NCBI GenBank assembly: GCA_002427535.1
Contig: DIRK01000001.1
Location: forward strand, 1 to 17,272
Direction of reading: 5' to 3'
Length of the DNA stretch: 17,272 nucleotides
Origin: Mageeibacillus sp. UBA5438
Lineage (GTDB): Bacteria > Bacillota > Clostridia > Saccharofermentanales > DTU023
Position 1 is the first letter of the stretch, and each line of letters starts with the position of its first letter. The position numbers were made by a program, and so were the translations under genes. Below, piece after piece: positions 1 to 7,933 of the stretch. The notes beneath the pieces were generated by a model. The model saw only the letters and a list, made by a program, of their open reading frames with translations. It had not been told where the DNA came from and made no database searches.

Positions 1-948
1 TTCCCCGTAAAGGATCACCTCATCCAATGTGGGACCGTATTTTTCTTCTAATCGACGGATGAGCTTGTAGCGCTCGTTCGCATCCTCTAAAGCCTCCGGC
101 TCATCCTCCAAGCGCTCCGCTACGCGTGAAAGATCGTAACCCAGTTCAGAAAGTTCTGTTTTCAATGCGATTGCCCGCTCATTTAATGACTCGATAGTGG
201 CACTGTAGCGCCCGGCGGAGCTGAGTTCAGTAATCACCTGATTCAACAAGCTTGTCACAGACTCGTCCCCTGACAGCCGCTCTTCGGCTTTACCCAGATG
301 AATGGAAATCTCGCGGACAGCTGAAAGTGTTTTAATCCTTTTTAGAAGACTTTCATCCTCCCCGGATTGTAAATTAGCGCCTTCTATCTCCTCACTTTGG
401 TAAAGGAGGATGTCGCGGCGCCTTTGGCGTGTCGTGGGATCTGTGAACAGTTCGCCTAAGCGGTGCCCGATTTCCGTCATCTCAAGGCGCAATGCCTCCC
501 ATTCTTCTTGTAAGGGGCGAATCGTGTCTTTTGAAAATGCGTCAAGTAAGGTTTTATGAACCGACTCTCTGAAAATGGTCTGCTGGTCATTTTGGCTGTG
601 AATGGCAAGGAGCGGTTCCATCTTGTCGCGCAATTCCCCGGCGGTCACAAGCTGACCGTTAATTTTGGCATAACTGCGGTTCGTATCGCGAAGCGTGCGA
701 AGGACCACAAATTCACCATTTTCGGTCTCGGCGGCGCTTGGATCCAAAAGAATAGAAACAGACGCCTCGAAGGCGCCTGTCCTCAGCATACTGCGATCAC
801 TTCTTGCGCCGGTCGCAAAATCAAGCGCGTCGATGACGATCGATTTTCCGGCGCCTGTCTCTCCCGACAGCACCGTCAATCCCGATCCTAAATCGAGCTC
901 CGCATGTTCCACCAGCGCGAAATTGTCAATTTCAACGCGATGAATCAT
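1..948 (-). CDS. recN: DNA repair ATPase RecN, N-terminal part (truncated by window edge)
   Basis: RecN is an SMC-like ATPase that acts early in double-strand-break repair. The frame is open for 316 codons to base 1, so roughly the first half of a protein that is usually about 550-580 residues is present. The N-terminus carries the typical RecN opening (IHRVEIDNFALVEHAELDL), then a Walker A motif GETGAGKS at residues 29-36. A Q-loop-like IHSQNDQQ follows where the family usually has IHGQ(H/Y)xxQ, and the RRLEEKYGPTLDEV segment leading into the coiled coil lies near the edge. The ATG at 948 begins one base after the argR stop (TAATATG), so it is the last visible gene of the long operon and probably translationally coupled to argR. 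The pairing argR-recN is standard in Bacillota. Walker B and the C-terminal head lie outside the window. Confidence 0.96.
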   Translation of the reverse strand, partial: MIHRVEIDNFALVEHAELDLGSGLTVLSGETGAGKSIVIDALDFATGARSDRSMLRTGAFEASVSILLDPSAAETENGEFVVLRTLRDTNRSYAKINGQLVTAGELRDKMEPLLAIHSQNDQQTIFRESVHKTLLDAFSKDTIRPLQEEWEALRLEMTEIGHRLGELFTDPTTRQRRRDILLYQSEEIEGANLQSGEDESLLKRIKTLSAVREISIHLGKAEERLSGDESVTSLLNQVITELSSAGRYSATIESLNERAIALKTELSELGYDLSRVAERLEDEPEALEDANERYKLIRRLEEKYGPTLDEVILYGE

Positions 949-949
949 A

Positions 950-1447
950 TTATCGGTCGATCATATCATGGTCGTCCGCGCCGCTCGTTCGCGTCATCGC
1001 GTTCAATTTCTGACGCAAAGATACGGCCATTTCAGCGCTGTGCGTGGCAATAAAAATCGTGTCATCGCCCGCCAATGTCCCCAAAATCTCGTCAAGATAC
1101 ATTGAATCAAGTGCCGAGGCAGCCCCCTGTGCCATTCCGGGAAGTGTTTTAATGACGACAAGTGACTGGGAGTTATTGATGGACACCACGGCTTCCGAAA
1201 ACACGCGTTTCATACGGCCAGCGGTCACTTCCCCGCTGTGCGTCAGCGCGACATATTTTTGCGCGCCGTCACCCGTCATCACCTTCACGATCCCGAGCTC
1301 CTTGATGTCCCGAGACACCGTCGCCTGAGTGACATCAATGCCTGTCGCCATGAGCGCGTCCACAAGATCCGATTGTGTTTCGATGTTTTTCTCAGCTACT
1401 ACCTGTAGGATGCGAGATTGTCGCAATTTTTTCGGCGCTTTTTTCAT
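950..1447 (-). CDS. argR: Arginine repressor ArgR
   Basis: ArgR is an arginine-sensing hexameric transcription regulator that represses arginine biosynthesis and can activate catabolism. The 165-residue product has an N-terminal winged-helix domain (about residues 5-70) with the recognition motif TVSRDIKELG at 43-52. A C-terminal oligomerisation and arginine-binding domain carries GTLAGDDTIF at 123-132, including the paired aspartates that contact arginine. The frame stays open upstream to 1507, but the ATG at 1447 is the better start: it forms an ATGA overlap with the nadK stop, has AAAGGGG nine bases upstream, and puts the family N-terminus (KKLRQSRILQVV) at the protein start. The C-terminal tail, after about residue 150, is roughly ten residues longer than usual and polar. 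I see no clear ARG box in the window, so its own regulation is undetermined. Confidence 0.96.
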   Translation of the reverse strand: MKKAPKKLRQSRILQVVAEKNIETQSDLVDALMATGIDVTQATVSRDIKELGIVKVMTGDGAQKYVALTHSGEVTAGRMKRVFSEAVVSINNSQSLVVIKTLPGMAQGAASALDSMYLDEILGTLAGDDTIFIATHSAEMAVSLRQKLNAMTRTSGADDHDMIDR

Positions 1448-2298
1448 CGGCTTAGTCCCCTTTGCTGGATTTTGGCAGGAAGCGTCTTGAAAAAAGACTC
1501 TCCCCACAGTCTTATATATTGCACTTTTCGAGCTGACGATTTAACGGTCACGCGTGACCCCATCCGCAACGGTATCTCTTCACGCCCGTCGACTGTGAGG
1601 ACGGCGTCTTCCTGATTCGACATCAAACGGAGCGTAATCACTGAATCCGCGTCAATCACATAGGAGCGGTTCTGAAGCGTATGAGGACAAATCGGTGTGA
1701 CCAAGATGACATCGGTGGTCGGGTGGATAATCGGGCCTCCCGCGGACAACGAATATGCGGTGGAACCGGTCGGTGTCGAGATGATGACACCGTCTCCCCG
1801 GATATTTTGTACACGGATGCCGTCGACCTCAAGGCCTACCGTGATTGATTTAGCGCGCATGCCCCGCGCGGTCACGACATCATTTAGGGCCTCCTCCATC
1901 ATGATCTCATGACCGCCTGCGTCATGGCATGAGGATTCCAAAAGCGAGCGTTCCTCGATATCAAAGTCGCCCGCGATCAATGACTCGACGGCCTGTCCCA
2001 GGCGATCGGGATCAATTTCCTGCAAAAAGCCGACACTTCCGAGATTTACACCGATCTTCGGGATGCCCTTTGCGCTCTCAAGATGTGCCGCGGACAAGAA
2101 AGTGCCGTCTCCGCCTAAGCAGATCATGAGTTCGCAGGAGGCATAAGTGTCACGCAGCAGACCCTCTTCTACTAATTCGGGCACGATATCCTTTTCGATC
2201 ACTGCAACGGCCCTCAAGCGTGCGAGATGCGTGATCAGACGCCTGGTGACGCCGAATCCCGGATCTCGATCTTGATTGGGATAAAGTGCGATCCGCAC
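1444..2298 (-). CDS. nadK: NAD kinase
   Basis: NadK phosphorylates NAD to NADP with ATP or polyphosphate in the cytosol. Diagnostic motifs are the GGDGTF loop (about residues 62-67 of the chosen start), the NDVV motif (about 139-142) and the glycine-rich STPTGSTAYSLSAGGPI segment (about 175-191), all in canonical order. A C-terminal beta-rich domain follows. The start needs care. A GTG at 2307 keeps the frame open but lies directly against the Shine-Dalgarno site. The GTG at 2298 has AGGTGG five bases upstream and gives the family-like N-terminus MRIALYPNQ, so I place the start there (284 residues). It sits 20 bases downstream of the dxs stop and overlaps argR by four bases. The order dxs-(tlyA)-nadK-argR-recN is typical of Clostridia. 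Confidence 0.96.
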   Translation of the reverse strand: MRIALYPNQDRDPGFGVTRRLITHLARLRAVAVIEKDIVPELVEEGLLRDTYASCELMICLGGDGTFLSAAHLESAKGIPKIGVNLGSVGFLQEIDPDRLGQAVESLIAGDFDIEERSLLESSCHDAGGHEIMMEEALNDVVTARGMRAKSITVGLEVDGIRVQNIRGDGVIISTPTGSTAYSLSAGGPIIHPTTDVILVTPICPHTLQNRSYVIDADSVITLRLMSNQEDAVLTVDGREEIPLRMGSRVTVKSSARKVQYIRLWGESFFKTLPAKIQQRGLSR

Positions 2299-2303
2299 GT
2301 CCG

Positions 2304-2309
2304 CCACCT
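2304..2309 (-). promoter_or_regulatory. Shine-Dalgarno site deciding the nadK start
   Basis: AGGTGG on the minus strand lies five bases before the GTG at 2298. It overlaps the alternative in-frame GTG at 2307, which therefore has no properly spaced site other than a weak AGGA three bases away. Confidence 0.6.
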
Positions 2310-2318
2310 TTCCTGCCG

Positions 2319-4238
2319 CTAGTCTTTCGTTTTCCGAGAAAGAAGGTGATCCATACTATCGATAAGGCCCTGCTTATCTAATCCTTCATCCTCTTTAAGT
2401 TCGTTGCGCGTCGCCTGACCGGCAAGCGGGTTTCGCACCGCTGCATATTCAATCATAACGCCCGGTACACGCCGAGCGATCTCGGAGGCGATTACGTCAC
2501 TGAATCCGCCTGTCTCAATTCCATCTTCGACAAGGAGGAGTCTTCCTGTATTATATACAGATTTTATCACAGTTTCATAATCAAACGGAGCCGCAGTGAC
2601 ACAAGATAATAGCTCGACGCTGACATTTTTACGGTTTTTTGAAAGCTCAGACAGCGCCGCTTCACAGTCTGAGAGCGTCACACCCAATGCCACGACCGTG
2701 AGATCATTTCCACTTTGAATGGGACGGAGGGTTTGTAAATCGGACCATTCGACTGCATGAAGATCACCCGGATATTCGAAGTCACCGCGTCGAGGCGCCT
2801 GTTCATTGGGATAACGGATGAGAAGCGGCCCTTCATGTTTTAAGGCATAGTGGAGCATGGCTTGCAAATCCTCCGCGGAAGAGGGTGCCATAACGGTCAA
2901 ATTCGGCAAAGAAAGCGCGATGGAAAGATCGTAAAGTCCCTGGTGAGTATCGCCGTCGCCCCCTACAAGCCCCGCCCGGTCAATCATGAAGGTCACAGGC
3001 AGGTTTTGGAGACAGACGTCGTGCAGGATCTGGTCCACGGCTCTCTGCATAAAGGTACTGTAAAGCGCGACAAAGGGGCGAAGCCCGCCTTGGGCCATTC
3101 CGGCCCCCATGGTGACGGCATGCTGTTCGGCGATCCCCACATCAAAAAAGCGTGAAGGAAACGCCTGATAAAAAGGAATCAGTCCGGTCCCCTGCGCCAT
3201 CGCGGCCGTAATGGCGACGATGTCATCGCGTTCTTGGGCCAATTCAATCAAGGTCTTGCCAAACAGTTGGGAAAACGTTTCCCCCTTGTTCGGACTTCCG
3301 TTTGTGCGGCCGTTTTTTGTGTCAAAAGGCGAGATGCCGTGAAAGATTTCAGGCTCATCTTCCGCATAACAATAGCCCTTGCCCTTCGTCGTAATGACAT
3401 GGAGCAATACGGGGCCGCGCACGAGCCTCACGGCTCTTAAATGGCGTTCCAGATCTTGGAGTGCGTGTCCGTCCACGGGTCCGTAATAGCGAAATCCCAA
3501 CTGTTCAAACAGCACACCTGTTTCGCGGCGCCAGGAGCGCCAACGGCGCTTGATCTTCACAAGCATATTGATGAGCGGTTTCCCTAACACCGGGAATCGT
3601 CCTAAGCGTTCCTCCCAGACTGTCTTCATCCGTATGTAGCGGACATTGGTACGAAGCTGTTCTAAGTGCCGTGCCATGCCCCCGACGGCCTGGTCAATGC
3701 ACATCTGGTTATCGTTTAGGATTACGAGGAGATTTTCGCCGCCCTGACCCGCGTCAGAAAGCGCCTCAAAGGCCATCCCTCCGCCCAAGGCACCGTCTCC
3801 TATGAGGGCCATCGTTTTACTCAGGTCACCCTTCATGCGCTTGGCGCGCGCCAAACCCAAGGCCGCGGAAATGGAAGTGCTGCTATGCCCCGTATTAAAT
3901 GCGTCATAGTCACTTTCTTCTCTTTTTGGGAATCCTGAAAGTCCGCCCTTTTGCCGCAAGGTGGGAAACGCCTCAAAGCGCCCCGTGAGAATTTTCCAGG
4001 CATAGGACTGGTGACCGACGTCGAATATGATGGAATCGCGCGGAAAATCACCGGTCGCTAAAAGTGCGATCGTAAGCTCGATCACGCCGAGGTTCGGCGC
4101 CAGATGGCCGCCGTTTGCCGACACAGTGCGTACAATATATTCGCGGAGCTCTTCTGCGATATCAAGTTTTTGCTCATCGCTTAACAGGCGAAGGTCATCG
4201 CTCCCGTTGAGGGCAGATAGCAAAGGGTATTCCTTCAA
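2319..4238 (-). CDS. dxs: 1-deoxy-D-xylulose-5-phosphate synthase
   Basis: Dxs condenses pyruvate and glyceraldehyde 3-phosphate, using thiamine diphosphate, in the first step of the MEP isoprenoid pathway. The product has about 639 residues, the normal family length. The thiamine-diphosphate/Mg motif runs from GDGAL (about residue 147) to NDN (about 177). The GGHLAPNLG segment, HSSTSISAALG, the catalytic-glutamate motif GIAEQHAV and the RAGLVGGDGDTHQG segment are all present. The motif reads GDGALGGGMAFEAL, where most homologues have GDGALTGGMAYEAL, a mild change. A TTG at 4247 keeps the frame open but is one base from the Shine-Dalgarno site. The TTG at 4238 has AAAGGA ten bases upstream and follows the ispA stop by two bases, so I use it. 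Placing it next to ispA groups early and late isoprenoid steps on one transcript. Confidence 0.97.
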   Translation of the reverse strand: MKEYPLLSALNGSDDLRLLSDEQKLDIAEELREYIVRTVSANGGHLAPNLGVIELTIALLATGDFPRDSIIFDVGHQSYAWKILTGRFEAFPTLRQKGGLSGFPKREESDYDAFNTGHSSTSISAALGLARAKRMKGDLSKTMALIGDGALGGGMAFEALSDAGQGGENLLVILNDNQMCIDQAVGGMARHLEQLRTNVRYIRMKTVWEERLGRFPVLGKPLINMLVKIKRRWRSWRRETGVLFEQLGFRYYGPVDGHALQDLERHLRAVRLVRGPVLLHVITTKGKGYCYAEDEPEIFHGISPFDTKNGRTNGSPNKGETFSQLFGKTLIELAQERDDIVAITAAMAQGTGLIPFYQAFPSRFFDVGIAEQHAVTMGAGMAQGGLRPFVALYSTFMQRAVDQILHDVCLQNLPVTFMIDRAGLVGGDGDTHQGLYDLSIALSLPNLTVMAPSSAEDLQAMLHYALKHEGPLLIRYPNEQAPRRGDFEYPGDLHAVEWSDLQTLRPIQSGNDLTVVALGVTLSDCEAALSELSKNRKNVSVELLSCVTAAPFDYETVIKSVYNTGRLLLVEDGIETGGFSDVIASEIARRVPGVMIEYAAVRNPLAGQATRNELKEDEGLDKQGLIDSMDHLLSRKTKD

Positions 4239-4240
4239 TC

Positions 4241-5143
4241 TTAACAAGTCCTTTCAACAAGCCCACGCAGGTAATCCAATAAGGGTGACACTTGATAACC
4301 CCGCTCTTTTAAACGTTCAAAACCGGCTTCCAATTTCGCCGTCTCTGAAGCGAGCGCGGTTAAAGCACCCTGCATGCCGGAGACCGTCACAAAGGTCTTC
4401 TTCCCTGCTACCTCATCTTTGTGGGGCGTCTTGCCAAGTGTATCACGGTTCGAGACGCAGTCCAGGATGTCATCTTTGATCTGAAAAGACAGGCCGGCCG
4501 CGTGTCCGATCTCCGACAATAGGGCCAACACATCGGCAGGCACGTCCGAAAGATGGCCTCCCATGAGGATCGCCGCGCGTATCAGTCGGGTTGTTTTTAA
4601 TTCTGCCATTTTTATGACATCGCTAGGCGACGCCCTGCCAAAGGCCGGATCCTCCATCGCAAGATCGCGGTCCTGTCCGAGGATCATGCCTTCACCGCCC
4701 GCCGCTTGGGCTAACTCGCGCATCGCTGAAAGTACGGCACTTGAAGGTTCTTCTTGAATGGATGAAAGCATGTTTTCGTAGGCCCGATTTAAAAGCAAGT
4801 CGCCGGCCAAGATCGCAGTTGCCTCACCGTAGACCATATGACAGGACGGTCTTCCCCGCCGAAAGTCATCATCGTCCATCGCCGGCAGATCGTCGTGGAT
4901 CAGTGAGTAGCTGTGGATCATTTCAAGGGAGGCTGAAAAAGCCACCGATTCTTTGGGGACGCTGTCGTTAAACATCAGGCATGTTCGAAACAAAAGCTCC
5001 GGGCGTACGCGTTTTCCGCCGCCCAACAAGCTGTAGCGCGCCGCAAGCCACACAGGGCTTGCCTCATAACCTGTGGGTTTTGTGGCCTGATCGAGATGTT
5101 GTTCAAGCGCTTGTTTTAGGTCTGTCAAACACGCATCAACCAT
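4241..5143 (-). CDS. ispA: Farnesyl diphosphate synthase (short-chain polyprenyl synthase)
   Basis: IspA makes farnesyl diphosphate from isopentenyl and dimethylallyl diphosphate, feeding undecaprenol and quinone or hopanoid branches. The 300-residue product has all family blocks: LLGGGKRVRPEL (39-50), the first aspartate-rich motif HDDLPAMDDDD (83-93), the GEATAILAGDLLL segment (106-118), GQDRDL (156-161), and the second aspartate-rich motif QIKDDILD (221-228). The residues before the first aspartate motif (MIHSYSLIH) match bacterial farnesyl synthases of the DDxxxxD type, so a C15 product is most likely. Geranylgeranyl synthesis cannot be excluded without testing. The ATG at 5143 overlaps the end of xseB by eight bases and has GGAGG six bases upstream, indicating translational coupling. 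Confidence 0.96.
   Translation of the reverse strand: MVDACLTDLKQALEQHLDQATKPTGYEASPVWLAARYSLLGGGKRVRPELLFRTCLMFNDSVPKESVAFSASLEMIHSYSLIHDDLPAMDDDDFRRGRPSCHMVYGEATAILAGDLLLNRAYENMLSSIQEEPSSAVLSAMRELAQAAGGEGMILGQDRDLAMEDPAFGRASPSDVIKMAELKTTRLIRAAILMGGHLSDVPADVLALLSEIGHAAGLSFQIKDDILDCVSNRDTLGKTPHKDEVAGKKTFVTVSGMQGALTALASETAKLEAGFERLKERGYQVSPLLDYLRGLVERTC
4249..4254 (-). promoter_or_regulatory. Shine-Dalgarno site deciding the dxs start
   Basis: AAAGGA lies inside the last codons of ispA, ten bases before the TTG at 4238 and only one base before the TTG at 4247. The spacing favours 4238. Confidence 0.55.
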
Positions 5144-5396
5144 GAATGTCCTCCATCGATCCGATGGGAGCCACCGCGCCCTCAGCGTCGATCAGTTTCA
5201 CCATCTCTTCTTTCATGGACTTAAGATACTCAGAGCACCAAGATGACAGCGCGATCCCTTCTCGAAACAGCTCCATCGACTGATCAAGCGGCGTCTCGCC
5301 CCGCTCAAGCAGGGTGACAATCTCCTCCAAACGCGCGATCGATTGTTCGTACGTCATCTCGGTCGGAATATCCCATTGTTGTTGTTTTTCTTCCAT
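5136..5396 (-). CDS. xseB: Exodeoxyribonuclease VII small subunit
   Basis: XseB is the small helical subunit that assembles in several copies on XseA to form exonuclease VII, which degrades single-stranded DNA. The 86-residue product has the family signature MTYEQSIARLEEIVTLLERG in its first half, followed by PLDQSMELFREGIAL and a second helix ending in acidic residues. These are the two helices of the XseB hairpin. The ATG at 5396 has AAGGAG eight bases upstream, inside the xseA stop region, with five bases between the two genes. It overlaps ispA by eight bases. The C-terminal tail after residue 70 (EGAVAPIGSMEDIHG) is not conserved. Confidence 0.95.
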   Translation of the reverse strand: MEEKQQQWDIPTEMTYEQSIARLEEIVTLLERGETPLDQSMELFREGIALSSWCSEYLKSMKEEMVKLIDAEGAVAPIGSMEDIHG

Positions 5397-5401
5397 TTGT
5401 C

Positions 5402-6676
5402 TTACTCCTTGCCTGGGTACGTCTTCGTAATCGTGGCATCGGCCTTGCCGTCATGCCAGACAATGTCGACCGCTTGCCCTTGTTTTAGTTTTTTTGCTGA
5501 GATCACCGGGACGCCATCCTTGTCTCTTACAAGCGAATAGCCGCGGTTCAACACCGACAGAGGTGACAAGGCCAAAAGCGTCTCATGGCTTTTGTCACGG
5601 CGGGCCGTTTGGCGTTCCAGCTGGATGCGCATCGTCTGCTCTGCCCGCTGAACCGCGTTTTGTCGTTTATTTTCTTCATACGCCCATAATTTCTCCCAAA
5701 TAGAGGAAAGGCGGTGGTTCAAGAGTTCACGTCGTGCTAACTGACGTTCCACAATGGCTTCGGGGCGTGAGAGCACAGGACGTCCTGCCAAGGGGCGCAG
5801 CCTATGACCCGCGTGCTCGATCGCCTTGTACATCTGCTGTTCCATGGAGGAGGTCAGCTGCTCAATGCGAAAAAGCAGTTCCGCTTTCACGGGGACCGCA
5901 AGCTCCGCTGCCGCCGAAGGCGTCGGCGCGCGAAGGTCCGCCGCAAAATCACTTAAGGTAAAGTCGGTCTCATGCCCCACCGCCGAGATCACCGGGATAT
6001 CGGATGCCGCGATCGCGCGCGCGGTCAGCTCCTCATTAAAGGGCTGCAGGTCAAGCAGTGAGCCCCCGCCCCGACCGACAATGAGGACATCACCTAATTT
6101 CAAGAAATTGGCAAGTTCGATGGCGGCCGCGATCTCGCGCTCCGCCCCCGCCCCCTGCACCGGCACCGGAATGAGAAGCAGGGAGATACCGGGAAAACGC
6201 CTTTGCAATACATGGATGATATCCCGAATCACCGCGCCTGCCCCTGAGGTGATCGCGACAATGCGCTTTGGGATATAGGGGATTTTCTTTTTGTTGGCAG
6301 GATCAAACAGGCCTTCTTTTTCAAGCGTTTCTTTGAGTTTCAAAAAACGCTGGTAAAGATCGCCCAACCCCTCCTCTTCTGCCGCGTCCACGATCAGTTG
6401 AAAGCGCCCTGTTTTGTCATACAGGTTCGGTCGGGCCATGAGCACGACCTGCATACCGTCCCGCATCGTTTCGGGTGCGTTACGAGCGGCCTGACGAAAG
6501 AGGACGCAGGATACGGCGGCATCTTCATCTTTTAAGGTGAAATAGGAATGCCCTGAAGGATATTTTTTCAAACCCGAAATCTCGCCACGCACGCGAATCC
6601 TGCCAAGCACAGGATCCTGGGCGAGCAGTTCATTCACTGCGCGATTCAACTCAAGGACCGAATATACTTTGTTCAT
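5402..6676 (-). CDS. xseA: Exodeoxyribonuclease VII large subunit
   Basis: XseA is the catalytic subunit of exonuclease VII. The 424-residue product has an N-terminal OB-fold (about 1-100: VRGEISGLKKYPSGHSYFTL), then the nuclease domain with ITSGAGAVIRDI (142-153), VGRGGGS (200-206) and the catalytic SAVGHETDFTLSDFAADLRA region (231-250, His235 and Asp238). A long coiled-coil arm (about 265-375) and a short C-terminal segment (RGYSLVRDKDGVPV) follow. The block after GRGGGS reads LLDLQPFNEE, whereas the family usually has (I/L)EDLWxFNxE. Both a Glu and a Trp are replaced, while the surrounding motifs are intact. The ATG at 6676 lies three bases after the nusB stop and has only a weak Shine-Dalgarno site, suggesting coupled translation with nusB. 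folD, often between nusB and xseA, is missing. Confidence 0.96.
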   Translation of the reverse strand: MNKVYSVLELNRAVNELLAQDPVLGRIRVRGEISGLKKYPSGHSYFTLKDEDAAVSCVLFRQAARNAPETMRDGMQVVLMARPNLYDKTGRFQLIVDAAEEEGLGDLYQRFLKLKETLEKEGLFDPANKKKIPYIPKRIVAITSGAGAVIRDIIHVLQRRFPGISLLLIPVPVQGAGAEREIAAAIELANFLKLGDVLIVGRGGGSLLDLQPFNEELTARAIAASDIPVISAVGHETDFTLSDFAADLRAPTPSAAAELAVPVKAELLFRIEQLTSSMEQQMYKAIEHAGHRLRPLAGRPVLSRPEAIVERQLARRELLNHRLSSIWEKLWAYEENKRQNAVQRAEQTMRIQLERQTARRDKSHETLLALSPLSVLNRGYSLVRDKDGVPVISAKKLKQGQAVDIVWHDGKADATITKTYPGKE

Positions 6677-6679
6677 GCT

Positions 6680-7117
6680 CTATTCGTATTCTTTGCCCGC
6701 GTCATGGACACGTTTTTTCTCATGCTTCTCAATACTTCCCAAGACCGCATTTATAAAGGATCGCGACTCATCCGTGCCGTATTCATTGGCAAAGATCACC
6801 GCCTCAGAAATGGCGATTTCGGCCGGAACATCGTCGTCAAATAACAATTCGAACACAGATAGCCGCAAAATGGAGAGATCAATCAACAACTGCCGCTCCA
6901 TCGTCCAGCCTCGAAGATAGCGGCGGATGATCTCGTCGATGGCCTCGCGGTTGTCGCGTACGCCTGTCACCAGGCGGTCGAAATAGGAAAGATCTTCTTC
7001 ATCTTTAATCGGATCCGACAGGAATAAATACTCCCGCTGCGCCAGATAGTCATCGGGGCGTATTTCAAGTTGGTAAAGAAATTGGAACGCTCGTTCGCGC
7101 GCTGTGTGACGGCTCAT
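6680..7117 (-). CDS. nusB: Transcription antitermination factor NusB
   Basis: NusB binds NusE (ribosomal protein S10) and boxA RNA to promote antitermination, mainly on rRNA operons. The 145-residue, all-helical product opens with the family signature (ARERAFQFLYQLEI). It continues with the helix DLSYFDRLVTGVRDN and the conserved C-terminal half, where ILRLSVFELLFDDDVPAEIA is followed by ISEAVIFANEYGTDESRSFINAVLG. Length and motif order are normal. The ATG at 7117 has AAAGGACC about six bases upstream, in the 12-base gap after the DUF2273 gene. A short charged tail (EKHEKKRVHDAGKEYE) precedes the stop, three bases before xseA. Placement between the Asp23 module and xseA agrees with Clostridia and Bacilli. 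Confidence 0.96.
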   Translation of the reverse strand: MSRHTARERAFQFLYQLEIRPDDYLAQREYLFLSDPIKDEEDLSYFDRLVTGVRDNREAIDEIIRRYLRGWTMERQLLIDLSILRLSVFELLFDDDVPAEIAISEAVIFANEYGTDESRSFINAVLGSIEKHEKKRVHDAGKEYE

Positions 7118-7129
7118 ATAGGTCCTTTG

Positions 7130-7378
7130 TTATCGAAATATTCCCGGAGGAAGTATTTTGTCAATTAGTTTTCGAATCGCGTCGCGGTCTCTTAGGTATC
7201 GGAAACCGACAAAGTAACCCGCCACGGTCAACAAGAGGATAAACAGGAGTTTCCAAAACCCCAATATCATCCAAAGCACTGCGATCACAAAGGCGATCAG
7301 CGCGCCTGTGACCCCGGGCGAAAATGAAAAGCGCGATTCATCCCGATTCGCTTTATCCGGCGGATCATGTCTGTTCAT
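7130..7378 (-). CDS. Small membrane protein, DUF2273 family
   Basis: This 82-residue protein is of the type found next to amaP and asp23 in many Bacillota. A charged, probably cytoplasmic N-terminus (about 1-20) precedes two closely spaced hydrophobic segments at about residues 24-41 and 43-58, joined around FWKLL, which matches DUF2273. A basic amphipathic tail (FRYLRDRDAIRKLIDKILP) ends the protein. No catalytic residues are visible. The ATG at 7378 follows the amaP stop by three bases with GGTGGAG upstream, so it should be made in step with AmaP. By context it probably takes part in the Asp23/AmaP membrane complex, but its role is not established. Confidence 0.85.
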   Translation of the reverse strand: MNRHDPPDKANRDESRFSFSPGVTGALIAFVIAVLWMILGFWKLLFILLLTVAGYFVGFRYLRDRDAIRKLIDKILPPGIFR

Positions 7379-7381
7379 GGA

Positions 7382-7933
7382 TTAACGCTCCACCCTGGGC
7401 GCGATGGCTTCCACGCGGCTGACCCGGACTTCCACATTTTCTACTTCGATCCCCGTGTATTTTTCGATGTCTTTTTTCACCCGCTCCTGCACACGCGCCA
7501 TCATCATGGGGATTTCCACATCAGAATACACTTGGCAGATCATGCGGACGGACAGTTTCCCGCCGCGGGAAGGCGAAATTCTCGCCTTGGCTGACTTTAC
7601 ACCTGACTGCGCGATTTTTGCGGAGTTCAAGGCGATGTTTTCAATGGCTTCGACACCGATCTCAATCGCGCCGATTTCATTGGCACGAATGCGGGTCTTG
7701 CGAAGGCGCCCGGACATGACGGAGACGACAAGCGCGATGAGGGTGATCAAAAAGCCCGTGAGCGTCACAATGATCGCGATCGTACGTATGGGTTGTTTTT
7801 GGGCCATGTCAAGGGTAAGCGTAATCATGCCGGTCAGAATCTCCGGGCTGACAATCATCAAAAGTACGACGAGAAAAAAGACCGCCAACAAAAATGAGAA
7901 TGTGATTAAAATAGTTCGCACCCAGCGGCTCAT
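7382..7933 (-). CDS. amaP: Alkaline shock response membrane anchor protein AmaP
   Basis: AmaP anchors Asp23-type proteins to the cytoplasmic membrane in Staphylococcus and relatives. The 183-residue product has two membrane segments, about residues 7-30 and 49-72, separated by a short loop, and a cytoplasmic C-terminal domain. The region from about residue 118 (ISPSRGGKLSVRMICQVYSD) to the end is itself Asp23-like. Its segment VQERVKKDIEKYTGIEVENV closely resembles VQERVKRDVERFTGLNVDAV in the neighbouring asp23 product. The ATG at 7933 overlaps the asp23 stop as ATGA and has GGGAGGAA upstream, so the two proteins are likely translated in a coupled way. Family assignment rests on topology, the Asp23-like domain and position. 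The stress role is inferred from homologues. Confidence 0.9.
   Translation of the reverse strand: MSRWVRTILITFSFLLAVFFLVVLLMIVSPEILTGMITLTLDMAQKQPIRTIAIIVTLTGFLITLIALVVSVMSGRLRKTRIRANEIGAIEIGVEAIENIALNSAKIAQSGVKSAKARISPSRGGKLSVRMICQVYSDVEIPMMMARVQERVKKDIEKYTGIEVENVEVRVSRVEAIAPRVER

Noticed and set aside
1448..1507. Upstream extension of argR by 20 codons
   Set aside because: It would lie inside nadK. The ATG at 1447 has a good ribosome-binding site and an ATGA overlap with the nadK stop.
4027..4479. Plus-strand open frame of 150 codons opposite dxs and ispA
   Set aside because: It spans the boundary of two conserved minus-strand genes and shows no family motif.
5826..6278. Plus-strand open frame of 150 codons opposite xseA
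   Set aside because: It is antisense to conserved XseA motifs, has a composition typical of a shadow frame and lacks a ribosome-binding site.
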